The translations under genes were made by a program, and so were the position numbers. From CAINVV01 sp037140615 (GTDB taxonomy: Bacteria > Bacteroidota > Bacteroidia > Bacteroidales > Prolixibacteraceae): DNA of 32,493 nucleotides. Below are positions 17,408-24,574 of this stretch, in pieces (position 1 is the stretch's first letter; each line of letters opens with the position of its first letter). A model generated the notes under the pieces. It made no database searches. It had not been told where the DNA came from and saw only the letters and a list, made by a program, of their open reading frames with translations. The DNA lies in NCBI GenBank assembly GCA_037140615.1, contig JBAXED010000039.1, forward strand, positions 1-32,493, read 5' to 3'.

Positions 17408-18601
17408 TTATTCTTGTACCGCGGCAATACCAGGTAGCACCCGACCTTCGAGATACTCCAGCATGGCACCACCGGCCGTTGAAATATAGGAAACTTTGTC
17501 TGCGATATCGAATTTATTGACGGCGGCGACAGAGTCACCTCCACCTACCAGGGAGAAAGCTCCATTGGCAGTTGCTTTTACAATAGCGTCACCGATGGCT
17601 CTTGTTCCGACAGCAAATTTATCCATTTCAAAAACTCCCACCGGACCATTCCACAGAATCGTTTTGGAATCGCCGATCACTTTGCTGAAATTTTTAATGG
17701 TTTCCGGACCAATATCCAAACCGGACCAATTGTCATCGATGGCATATGAAGAGACGACCTTGGTGTTGGCAGTTTCCGCGAAAGCGTCTGCTTCAACAAC
17801 ATCCACTGCAAAGTGAAACTGAACTCCTTTTTCTTTGGCTTTAACAAGCAGGCTCTTGGCAAGCTCTAAATAATCATCTTCACAGATAGAACCACCAATT
17901 TTTCCGCCTTGGGCTTTCACGAAAGTATAGGTCATGCCCCCACCAATGATCAGGTGATCGACAGAGTTAAGCAGGTTTTCGATGATGGTGATTTTCGAAG
18001 ATACTTTTGACCCGCCCATGATGGCAGTAAAAGGACGCTGAGGAGATTTGAGTACTTTGTCAAGGCTTTCTACTTCACTTGCAACCAACAATCCGAAAAG
18101 TTTGTCTTTCGGAAAGAATTTGGCAATAACAGCAGTCGAAGCATGTGCTCTGTGAGCAGTACCAAAGGCATCATTCACCCAGCAATCGCCAAGCAATGAG
18201 ATCTGACGGGCAAATTCTTCATCACCGCCTTCTTCCTCAGGATGAAAGCGAAGATTCTCCAAAACCAGAACTTCACCTGCTTTGAGTGCTTTTGCCATCG
18301 CTTGTGTAGCTTCGCCAATGCAGTCCGGTGCTATTTTCACAGCTTTGCCACCCAGTATTTTGCTCAGGTGAGGAACAAGATGTTTCATCGAAAATTTATC
18401 TTCCGGACCTTTTTTCGGACGACCAAGATGAGACATGATGATTACGGCTCCACCTTTTTCTAAAATGAGGTTGATCGTTGGCAAAGCGGCAGTCATGCGT
18501 GTATCGTCGGTAATCTCGAATTGTTCGTTGAGCGGAACATTGAAGTCAACTCTGATTAAGGCTTTTTTGCCTGAAAAGTCATAAGTTTCAATCGTCTGCA
18601 T
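17408..18601 (-). CDS. pgk: phosphoglycerate kinase
   Basis: This glycolytic enzyme transfers phosphate from 1,3-bisphosphoglycerate to ADP in the cytoplasm. All family blocks are present over 397 residues, the usual length: RVDFNVPL at 17-24, SHLGRPKG-type SHLGRPKKG, the NDAFGTAHRAHAS block, the AIMGGSKVSSKI hinge region, LWNGPVGVFE, and the C-terminal GGGDSVAAVNKF and STAGGAMLEYLEG nucleotide-binding motifs. It starts at ATG 18601 and diverges from holB. A -7 box (TATCTTTG on minus) lies 29 bases upstream, and a strong terminator follows the gene. Confidence 0.98.
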   Translation of the reverse strand: MQTIETYDFSGKKALIRVDFNVPLNEQFEITDDTRMTAALPTINLILEKGGAVIIMSHLGRPKKGPEDKFSMKHLVPHLSKILGGKAVKIAPDCIGEATQAMAKALKAGEVLVLENLRFHPEEEGGDEEFARQISLLGDCWVNDAFGTAHRAHASTAVIAKFFPKDKLFGLLVASEVESLDKVLKSPQRPFTAIMGGSKVSSKITIIENLLNSVDHLIIGGGMTYTFVKAQGGKIGGSICEDDYLELAKSLLVKAKEKGVQFHFAVDVVEADAFAETANTKVVSSYAIDDNWSGLDIGPETIKNFSKVIGDSKTILWNGPVGVFEMDKFAVGTRAIGDAIVKATANGAFSLVGGGDSVAAVNKFDIADKVSYISTAGGAMLEYLEGRVLPGIAAVQE

Positions 18602-18630
18602 ATCGTTGTAATTAAATTTTTTAGGAAGCT

Positions 18631-18638
18631 CAAAGATA
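18631..18638 (-). promoter_or_regulatory. putative -7 promoter box of pgk (TATCTTTG on minus)
   Basis: This is a perfect TAnnTTTG match on the minus strand, 29 bases before the pgk ATG in the 184-base divergent pgk/holB gap. A -33 TTTG at the normal distance is not evident. Confidence 0.4.
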
Positions 18639-18734
18639 GTGGATATCTGTTGGATAAGCTTCTTGTTCAGTGTTAATTTATTACTAATTCAAAGGGAGTT
18701 TGGGTAGGTGCAATGCCCGATACCCAATTTTATT

Positions 18735-18742
18735 TACTTTTG
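18735..18742 (+). promoter_or_regulatory. putative -7 promoter box of holB (TACTTTTG)
   Basis: This is a perfect TAnnTTTG match 43 bases before the holB ATG. The nearest TTTG upstream (18700-18703) is farther away than the usual -33 spacing, so the call rests on the -7 box alone. The rest of the 184-base gap shows nothing else notable. Confidence 0.35.
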
Positions 18743-18785
18743 GGGTGGTGAGCCTGAAAGGTTCATTTTTAGCATCACCTGATCC

Positions 18786-19910
18786 ATGCAATTTAAAGAT
18801 ATCATCGGACAGCGTCCGACAAAAGCGCTGCTTGTCCAATTGTTCAGGGAGCAAAGAGTTCCCCATGCAATTATGCTTATTGGCCCTCCCGGCAACGGGA
18901 AGCTGGCCTTGGCTCTTGCCTTTGCCCAGTTTCTCAATTGCAGGGAAAAGACTGAAACCGACTCTTGTGGAGTATGTAGTTCATGCCTCAAATACAAGAA
19001 GTTGATTCACCCCGATCTGCATTTTACCATCCCGGTTGTAAAATCAACAACGCTCACCAAACCCACCAGCACCGATTATCTCCCAAAATGGAGGGAGTAT
19101 TTTATCGCAAACCCTTATCCCTTGTATGAGCGGTGGATCCAGGTGATCTCGGAAGAAAACAAGCAGGGGATGATATATGTGGACGAAGCTTCCGAGATCA
19201 TTCAGAAACTCAATAGGAAATCTTACGAAGCCGATTACAAAGTGTCGCTGATCTGGCTTCCGGAAACAATGCACCTGACTTGCGCCAATAAAATTTTGAA
19301 AGTTCTGGAAGAACCACCTGCCAACACCTTGTTTATCCTGGTTACGGAAGAGGAACAACGACTTATCAGTACGATCAGGTCAAGATGCCAAACCATCAGG
19401 CTACCGAGGATCGAGGAACAGGATCTTGCTGAAGCCCTTGCGACTCATCCGGCTCTGGCAGAAAATAATCCGTACGATATAGCCAGGTTGGCCAGCGGAA
19501 ATTTTATTTTGGCAGAAGAATTGCTGAAGGAGGATGAGGTCAGAAAATACAACCACCGGCAATATACTACTTTGATGCGAGCCGGCTACGGGCGTAACTT
19601 ACAGGATTTATTAGCATGGTCGGACGAGATTTCGTCTATCGGAAGGATGAGACAGCTTAGTTTTCTTAGGTATTGCAGTGATTTTACAAGGGAGAATTTC
19701 ATGTCCAATTTTAAGCAACCAGAACTGGTAACCATGGATGAAGAGGAACTGAAGTTTGCCAATAAGTTTGCTCCGTTTATCCACGATAAAAATGTGATGC
19801 ACCTATTTGCCGAATTCGAAAAATCCCAGAAAGATGTTGCTTCAAATGGAAATGGCAAGGCAATTTTCACAGATATGGCGCTGAAAGTGTCCAAATTGAT
19901 TAGGCTTTAA
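18786..19910 (+). CDS. holB: DNA polymerase III delta' subunit (clamp loader)
   Basis: This 374-residue AAA+ protein is part of the clamp-loader complex that puts the sliding clamp on DNA. The start QFKDIIGQ, the P-loop GPPGNGK (33-39), a four-cysteine zinc module (C52, C61, C64, C67), the VDEAS sensor/Walker-B region, KVLEEPPANTLFIL and STIRSRCQTIRL are all typical of the DnaX/HolB family. The lysine of the P-loop is followed by leucine instead of serine/threonine, suggesting weak or no ATP hydrolysis, as expected of a delta' rather than a gamma/tau motor subunit. The gene precedes ricT and gldH, an order I remember from other Bacteroidota. Confidence 0.9.
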   Translation: MQFKDIIGQRPTKALLVQLFREQRVPHAIMLIGPPGNGKLALALAFAQFLNCREKTETDSCGVCSSCLKYKKLIHPDLHFTIPVVKSTTLTKPTSTDYLPKWREYFIANPYPLYERWIQVISEENKQGMIYVDEASEIIQKLNRKSYEADYKVSLIWLPETMHLTCANKILKVLEEPPANTLFILVTEEEQRLISTIRSRCQTIRLPRIEEQDLAEALATHPALAENNPYDIARLASGNFILAEELLKEDEVRKYNHRQYTTLMRAGYGRNLQDLLAWSDEISSIGRMRQLSFLRYCSDFTRENFMSNFKQPELVTMDEEELKFANKFAPFIHDKNVMHLFAEFEKSQKDVASNGNGKAIFTDMALKVSKLIRL

Positions 19911-19939
19911 ATCAGGGTATCTTTATCAATCAATTTTTC

Positions 19940-19947
19940 TATTTTTG
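19940..19947 (+). promoter_or_regulatory. putative -7 promoter box of ricT-gldH (TATTTTTG)
   Basis: This is a perfect TAnnTTTG match 50 bases before the ricT ATG, in the 87-base gap after holB. No terminator is visible between holB and this box, so read-through from holB is also possible. Confidence 0.35.
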
Positions 19948-19997
19948 TACTGAAGAAGAAAATTAGTACAAGAACCCTCATAAATATCCTTTGGATA

Positions 19998-21164
19998 ATG
20001 AACACTATACAAAAAGCAGCTCGCGGATGCCCGAATTCATCGCAAACTCGAAGCTGTGCCAAATTAAACGTATACGACTGGCTTTCTGACGTCCCCAATA
20101 CCATCAACCCGAACGATATAGTCGAAATCCGATTCAAAAATACCCGCAAAGATTATTACAAAAATGTCAATGATCTTCCTCTTAAACCTGGGGATATTGT
20201 TGCCGTTGAGGCTAGTCCCGGACATGACATTGGAGTGGTTTCCCTGGTAGGGGATCTGGTTCTCAAACAAATGAGAAGGCATAAACCCACTTTCGTGGAT
20301 GGTGAACTCCGAAAAGTTTACCGTGTAGCCAAACCTGTTGATATACAGAAGTGGGAGGAAGCCACGCAGATGGAGCATGAAACCATGCTGAAAGCCCGAA
20401 AAATGGCAGAAGATCTTCGTCTGAACATGAAGATCGGTGATGTTGAATTTCAGGGAGATAAGACCAAGGCAATATTTTATTATATTGCTGATGAGCGTGT
20501 TGACTTTCGTCAGCTCATCAAAGTTTACGCCGACACCTTCCGAATCAGGATTGAAATGCGTCAGATTGGAGCGCGTCAGGAAGCTGGCAGAATCGGTGGA
20601 ATTGGTCCTTGTGGCAGGGAACTTTGTTGCAGTTCATGGATTTCCAATTTTGTGTCTGTCACCACCAACGCCGCCCGTTACCAGGAGATCTCGCTTAATC
20701 CGCAGAAACTTGCAGGGCAATGCAGTAAACTCAAATGCTGTTTGAATTATGAACTGGATTGTTACATCGATGCACAGATCGATTTTCCTCCAAATAATGT
20801 CCAGATAGAGACAGAAAAAGGGAACTACAACTACCTGAAAGCCGATATTTTCAAAGGAATTTTCTGGTATGTGAAGGAGAATTACCAGGGTGGTGGCGTG
20901 ATTGGTGTATCTGTAGAAAAAGTAAAGGAAATTCTTAGGCTGAACCGCAGTGGCAAGCGTATTCCTGACCTGACTGGAGACATCATTGAAATACCCGAAG
21001 ATACCGCTCCAACTTATCAGAACTCTGTTGGGCAGGAGTCGCTCGACAGGTTCGATCAGAGTTCAAATAAACTGAGAAGGAAGAAGCGTCATAAACCTAT
21101 TCTGACCCGCAAAAACATTTCGAATTCAGAAAATGAACCAATACAGGATATTTCAGCAGATTAA
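19998..21164 (+). CDS. ricT: PSP1-domain protein, RicT/YaaT-like Fe-S regulator
   Basis: This 388-residue cytoplasmic protein has a PSP1 domain and the characteristic cysteine cluster of RicT: GPCGRELCCSSW followed by AGQCSKLKCCLNYELDC (about residues 206-255). In Bacillus, RicT with RicA and RicF forms an iron-sulfur complex that controls RNase Y and biofilm or sporulation phosphorelays; RicA/RicF partners are not seen here, so the role in this lineage is unknown. The C-terminal tail (about 340-388) is basic and low in complexity (RRKKRHKP). Its last 32 bases overlap the start of gldH in another frame, indicating translational coupling with the gliding lipoprotein. Confidence 0.88.
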   Translation: MNTIQKAARGCPNSSQTRSCAKLNVYDWLSDVPNTINPNDIVEIRFKNTRKDYYKNVNDLPLKPGDIVAVEASPGHDIGVVSLVGDLVLKQMRRHKPTFVDGELRKVYRVAKPVDIQKWEEATQMEHETMLKARKMAEDLRLNMKIGDVEFQGDKTKAIFYYIADERVDFRQLIKVYADTFRIRIEMRQIGARQEAGRIGGIGPCGRELCCSSWISNFVSVTTNAARYQEISLNPQKLAGQCSKLKCCLNYELDCYIDAQIDFPPNNVQIETEKGNYNYLKADIFKGIFWYVKENYQGGGVIGVSVEKVKEILRLNRSGKRIPDLTGDIIEIPEDTAPTYQNSVGQESLDRFDQSSNKLRRKKRHKPILTRKNISNSENEPIQDISAD

Positions 21165-21627
21165 ATTCGCCGTGTTCGTTACTCTCGTTGCAATTGGGAT
21201 ATACTCTTGCACCCAGAAGATCGTTTTCAGTGACTACAGAGCCCTGAAAGGGTCAAAATGGCACCAGGATTCGGTACTTCGTTTCGACATGACGGTTCCT
21301 GATTCAACCAAAATTTACAATCTTTATCTGAATGTCAGAAATGAAGGCAGATACGCCTACAGCAATCTCTGGCTATTTGTAAAAATTATTCCTCCAAAGG
21401 GAAAAGTGCTCAATGATACCATCGAGCTATCCCTTGCCAATCCTGAAGGGAAATGGCTGGGGTATGGCCTTGGGGATATCTACGACATGAAGTACCCCTA
21501 CAAACAAACCACCATATTCCCTTTTGCCGGCTATTACCGTTTCGAAGTACGACACGGTATGCGTTCTGAGGATGGGATTTTAAGGGGAATCAGGGACTTT
21601 GGTATTACGCTGGATAAAGCCAATTAG
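21133..21627 (+). CDS. gldH: gliding-motility lipoprotein GldH
   Basis: This 164-residue lipoprotein has a hydrophobic signal (about 10-24) and lipobox IYSC with C26 as the acylated residue. The body matches GldH as I know it: SDYRALKGSKWHQDSVLRFDM, YNLYLNVRNEGRYAYSNLWLF, and GKWLGYGLGDIYD. GldH is required for gliding in Flavobacterium johnsoniae, where it sits in the envelope with GldB/D/J and the type IX system. Many non-gliding Bacteroidota also keep it. It overlaps the ricT end by 32 bases. A repeat-rich gap follows before trmB. Confidence 0.88.
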   Translation: MNQYRIFQQIKFAVFVTLVAIGIYSCTQKIVFSDYRALKGSKWHQDSVLRFDMTVPDSTKIYNLYLNVRNEGRYAYSNLWLFVKIIPPKGKVLNDTIELSLANPEGKWLGYGLGDIYDMKYPYKQTTIFPFAGYYRFEVRHGMRSEDGILRGIRDFGITLDKAN

Positions 21628-21721
21628 GTTGAGAGATGAGACATGAAAAATGAGGACTTGAAGACTATGAGACTAAGGGACTTGGCGAGTGGTTGAAGAA
21701 AGAAGAGAGAAACGGTGAAAT

Positions 21722-21752
21722 GGAGAACCGGTCCCCGAGCGTAGCCGAGGGG
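21722..21752. repeat. REP-like hairpin element, copy 1
   Basis: GGAGAACCGGT is followed by CCCCGAGCGTAGCCGAGGGG. The latter can fold with a CCCC/GGGG stem and tandem G-A mismatches, the same architecture as the widespread CCCTGAGCGAAGTCGAAGGG repeat I know from other genomes. Copy 2 at 22789-22819 differs at one base over the shared 31. Confidence 0.7.
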
Positions 21753-21806
21753 TGGCTGTCCTTTCAGATTCACAAGGAATAAGTTGATAGTTTTAGACCA
21801 CATTTT

Positions 21807-21846
21807 CACATCAGCACATTAGCACATCAGCACATCAGCACATTTT
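21807..21846 (+). repeat. 8-bp tandem repeat (CACATCAG) upstream of trmB
   Basis: Five units of CACATCAG are present: three exact, one CACATTAG and a final CACATTTT. They end four bases before the trmB ATG, so they would form its 5' untranslated leader or sit in its promoter region. Changes in unit number could alter expression, but this is untested. Confidence 0.75.
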
Positions 21847-21850
21847 CTTC

Positions 21851-22612
21851 ATGACCAAGAATAAACTCTCCAAATTTGCTGAGGTTCATGCCCTGCCCAA
21901 TGTGGTGGAGGTTCCCTATGCAGAATTGCTGCAGGGACCTTACGCGCTCAGAGGTAAATGGAGCGATCAGTTTTTCGGAAATAATTTTCCCGTGGTGCTG
22001 GAGTTGGGTTGCGGAAAAGGAGAATATACAGTCGGACTGGCCGAAAACTATCCGGAGAAGAATTTTATCGGGATAGATATCAAAGGATCAAGAATGTGGA
22101 CCGGTGCCACTACTGCGCACAAAAATGGTTTAAAAAATGCCGGTTTTATTCGAACCTATGTCGAATTGCTTCCCTCCTTCTTTGCTCCCGGTGAAGTAAG
22201 TGAAATCTGGATTACATTTCCCGATCCACAGATGAAAAAAGCCAGGAAACGTCTTACCTCCACCAAGCTTTTGGCGCATTATTGCAAGGTAATGAAACCA
22301 GGTGGTGTTGTGCATCTCAAAACAGACAGTAACTTTCTATTTCAATATACAGTCGCCCTGATACATCTCAACGGATTCAAAGTAGAAGTTGAAACAGACG
22401 ACCTCTATGCCTCAGAGTTTGCAGATGAAATCAGGGGGATCAAAACATATTATGAGCAGCAATGGCTTAACCGCGGATTAAAGATTAAATACCTGAAATT
22501 TATTCCTCATGCAGAGAATCTGACCGAACCCGACGTGGAAATTGAATTGGATGAGTACCGGAGTTTTGGACGGGATAATCGCAGTCGTGTCGTTGATGGC
22601 AGTGAAGGGTGA
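21851..22612 (+). CDS. trmB: tRNA (guanine-N7)-methyltransferase
   Basis: This 253-residue enzyme makes m7G (usually position 46) in tRNA variable loops using SAM. The SAM-binding motif is VLELGCGKGEYTV (about 48-60), followed by FIGIDIKGSRM (acidic ribose-binding residue) and ITFPDPQMKKARKRL, a variant of the family's FPDPWPKKRHxKRR. Later blocks are HLKTDSNFLFQYT and SEFADEIRGIKTYYEQQWL. The C-terminal residues after DEYRSFG (RDNRSRVVDGSEG) look unlike the family, and the last codons run into the purine-rich repeat that follows, suggesting the 3' end was altered by repeat insertion. It is bracketed by related repeats on both sides. Confidence 0.92.
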   Translation: MTKNKLSKFAEVHALPNVVEVPYAELLQGPYALRGKWSDQFFGNNFPVVLELGCGKGEYTVGLAENYPEKNFIGIDIKGSRMWTGATTAHKNGLKNAGFIRTYVELLPSFFAPGEVSEIWITFPDPQMKKARKRLTSTKLLAHYCKVMKPGGVVHLKTDSNFLFQYTVALIHLNGFKVEVETDDLYASEFADEIRGIKTYYEQQWLNRGLKIKYLKFIPHAENLTEPDVEIELDEYRSFGRDNRSRVVDGSEG

Positions 22613-22788
22613 AGGACTTGGAGGACTTGGAGACTTGGAGACAGGGAGACGGGGCGAGTGGTTGAGGAAGGAAGAGAGAAACGGAGAAGAAGGACTGTGA
22701 GTGAAGGACTTGGAGACTTGGAGACAGGGCGAGTGGTTGAAGAAGGAAGATGGGAAGATGGGAGAGTGAGAAGATAGGACTTGGAAAC

Positions 22789-22819
22789 GGAGAACCGGTC
22801 CCCGAGCGGAGCCGAGGGG
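22789..22819. repeat. REP-like hairpin element, copy 2
   Basis: GGAGAACCGGT followed by CCCCGAGCGGAGCCGAGGGG; identical to copy 1 except for T to G in the loop. Same orientation as copy 1, about 1.07 kb away on the other side of trmB. Confidence 0.7.
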
Positions 22820-22847
22820 GAAAAATAATTTCTTCTTTAATTGGTGT

Positions 22848-22931
22848 AATTTGTGTAATCCGTGGTAGGCCGGGGTTCATTTGAGTAATCCTTAATTAAA
22901 TTTGTGTAATCTGTGGTAGGTAAGGGTTCAT
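22848..22931. repeat. two 33-bp direct repeats (AATTTGTGTAATCYGTGGTAGG units)
   Basis: Copies at 22848-22880 and 22899-22931 share AATTTGTGTAATC, GTGGTAGG and GGGTTCAT, separated by 18 bases. A third degenerate piece (AATCTGTGAAATCC) runs up to the start codon of the next gene at 22965. Such 'aatctgtggtaa' units are frequent dispersed repeats in Bacteroidota intergenic DNA, from memory. Confidence 0.65.
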
Positions 22932-22964
22932 CTGCGTCCATTTGTTTTTAATCTGTGAAATCCA

Positions 22965-23291
22965 ATGAATGATTTTTACGAAAAAGTATACCAAACAACC
23001 CGGTTAATACCTCCTGGCCGTGTGACAAACTATGGTGCCATTGCCCGTTACTTGGGTACAGGATTGTCGGCCAGAGTAGTAGGCTGGGCACTTAACAACT
23101 CTCATGATCAGGATCCCTTTGTCCCGGCTCACAGGGTAGTAAACCGACACGGACTGCTGACAGGCAAAGTTCATTTCCTCCCACCTTCAGCCATGCAGGA
23201 ATTGCTGGAAAATGAAGGCGTAGAGGTCGTTGATGATGCAGTTGTAAATTTTGACAAGCACTTCTGGGATCCGATGAAAGAACTGGAATGA
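22965..23291 (+). CDS. alkyltransferase-like protein (ATL), catalytically dead MGMT homologue
   Basis: This 108-residue protein matches the DNA-binding domain of O6-alkylguanine-DNA alkyltransferase: Y23 in VTNYGAIA (nucleotide-flipping tyrosine), R37 in SARVVGWAL (arginine finger), and PAHRVV in place of the active-site PCHRV. The nucleophilic cysteine is therefore alanine (A55), so it cannot take up alkyl groups. ATL proteins bind O6-alkylguanine and hand the lesion to nucleotide excision repair. Length and lack of the N-terminal MGMT domain agree with ATL. It sits alone between a repeat zone and a terminator-like hairpin. Confidence 0.88.
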   Translation: MNDFYEKVYQTTRLIPPGRVTNYGAIARYLGTGLSARVVGWALNNSHDQDPFVPAHRVVNRHGLLTGKVHFLPPSAMQELLENEGVEVVDDAVVNFDKHFWDPMKELE

Positions 23292-23304
23292 GCCTTCCTG
23301 CGGA

Positions 23305-23328
23305 AGCCGAAAACATTCGGTTTATTTT
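23305..23328 (+). terminator. probable Rho-independent terminator after the ATL gene
   Basis: The stem CCGAA (23307-23311) pairs with TTCGG (23316-23320) over an AACA loop, extendable by a G-T and an A-T pair, followed by TTTATTTT. It lies 14 bases after the ATL stop codon. The stem is short, so strength is uncertain. Confidence 0.55.
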
Positions 23329-23411
23329 CCCATTGCAACTTAAAGAATAATTATGCGTAGAAGTTTGAAATATCTAACTTTATACTGAAAATAGTTAAAA
23401 TATTTCCGAAA

Positions 23412-23454
<43 letters not shown>

Positions 23455-23458
23455 CCCC

Positions 23459-24550
23459 ATGGTTCTTGTCCCAAAAAATATTTCAGATACGCTCAAACGA
23501 ATACTATTCCCCGGTTCAGATAAAAATATTGTTGACCTTGATATGGTTCAGGAGGTTCGGCTTGCCGGCAAAAGAATAAGTTTTTCCCTGGTTTTTCAAA
23601 CAGTGGATGATCCTTCCATTGGGGCCGTTTCACAAGCGTGCAAAGATGTGTTGCTACGCGAATATGGGAAGGATTATGAGGTAGTTATTACCCCTAAAAG
23701 TTCAAACAGGATGATTCCCCCGGTACTTCCTGGCGTTAAAAATATCATTGCCATCGCTTCGGGAAAAGGGGGGGTTGGCAAATCAACCATGTCTGTTAAC
23801 CTGGCTGTTTCACTGGCCAGGAAAGGTGCTAAAGTAGGATTGGTTGATGCTGATATTTTCGGCCCGTCGATTCCAAAAATGTTTGGAGAGGAGGATGCCC
23901 ATCCTTATTTTGAGAAGATTGACGGGCGCGACCGTATCGTTCCCATTGAGAAATTTGGCGTGAAATTTTTGTCTATCGGGTTCTTTGCCAACAAAAATGA
24001 TGCATTGATCTGGCGCGGACCGGTGGCCTCAAATGCCTTGAAGCAGCTGATGGCGGATGGCAGCTGGGGCGAACTTGACTTCCTGCTCGTTGACCTTCCT
24101 CCCGGAACAAGCGACATTCAACTCACCCTCGTACAGACCGTAGCTGTGACTGGTGCAGTCATTGTGACAACTCCTCAGGATGTGGCATTGGCAGATGTCA
24201 TTAAAGGAGTAGCCATGTTTAACAGCAAGTCCATCAATGTTCCCGTTCTTGGAATCATCGAAAATATGTCGTGGTTTACCCCTGCTGAACTCCCCGAAAA
24301 TAAATATTACATCTTCGGCAAAGATGGCGGCAAAGAGCTGGCCAAAAGCATGAACATCCCTTTGCTGGGCCAGGTGCCGATCGTGATGCGTATCCGCGAA
24401 GGCGGTGACGAGGGACTACCAGCTGCATGCGATGTAGACAGCGCTTCTGGAATTGCATTCGAACAATTGGCCGATGCGCTGATTGCTCAGTTGGAACTAA
24501 GGAACATTTATTTTAAACCTACCGAGAAAGTAAGTATCAGACGAAGGTGA
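23459..24550 (+). CDS. mrp: Mrp/ApbC (NBP35-family) iron-sulfur carrier ATPase
   Basis: This 363-residue cytoplasmic P-loop ATPase carries and transfers Fe-S clusters. An N-terminal MIP18/DUF59-like domain (about 1-80) is followed by IAIASGKGGVGKST (deviant Walker A, K108), VDADIFGPSIPKMFG, the LLVDLPPGTSDIQL Walker-B-like block, and IENMSWFTPAELPENKYYIFG. Classical Mrp proteins have a CxxC pair near this last block that bridges a cluster between two subunits. Here no CxxC is present, and the PAELPENKYY sequence replaces it. From memory this is normal in Bacteroidota homologues. A 7-bp tandem repeat lies in the leader. The PorW-like gene follows after 24 bases. Confidence 0.92.
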   Translation: MVLVPKNISDTLKRILFPGSDKNIVDLDMVQEVRLAGKRISFSLVFQTVDDPSIGAVSQACKDVLLREYGKDYEVVITPKSSNRMIPPVLPGVKNIIAIASGKGGVGKSTMSVNLAVSLARKGAKVGLVDADIFGPSIPKMFGEEDAHPYFEKIDGRDRIVPIEKFGVKFLSIGFFANKNDALIWRGPVASNALKQLMADGSWGELDFLLVDLPPGTSDIQLTLVQTVAVTGAVIVTTPQDVALADVIKGVAMFNSKSINVPVLGIIENMSWFTPAELPENKYYIFGKDGGKELAKSMNIPLLGQVPIVMRIREGGDEGLPAACDVDSASGIAFEQLADALIAQLELRNIYFKPTEKVSIRRR

Positions 24551-24574
24551 TATTTCCAGCAATTTTGAGTTAAT

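Larger units (their letters stand above)
21628..21850. repeat. repeat-rich intergenic zone left of trmB
   Basis: There is no gene in these 223 bases. From left to right it holds a purine-rich 'gacttgaagactatgagactaaggg' type stretch, a GGCGAGTGGTTGAAGAA core (21684-21715), a REP-like hairpin (21722-21752), a unique stretch with TTGATAGTTTTAGACC, and an 8-bp tandem array (21807-21846). The GGCGAGTGG core and the hairpin recur on the other side of trmB. Confidence 0.8.
22613..22964. repeat. repeat-rich intergenic zone right of trmB
   Basis: No gene is supportable in these 352 bases. The first 170 hold two further copies of the GGACTTGGAGACTTGGAGAC / GGCGAGTGGTTGA unit (cores 22653-22684 and 22728-22750). 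A second REP-like hairpin (22789-22819) follows, then two 33-bp direct repeats (22848-22880 and 22899-22931). An open reverse-strand frame here gives only leucine/proline/serine-rich translation of the repeats and is rejected as a gene. Confidence 0.8.

Noticed and set aside
21628..21850. CRISPR array suspected from regularly repeated intergenic sequence
   Set aside because: Units are short, contiguous or purine-rich and lack constant-length unique spacers; no cas genes are nearby.
22500..22880. Reverse-strand open frame of 126 codons over the trmB end and following repeats
   Set aside because: Leucine/proline/serine-rich and internally repetitive translation derives from purine-rich repeats and the REP-like hairpin; it also overlaps trmB antisense.
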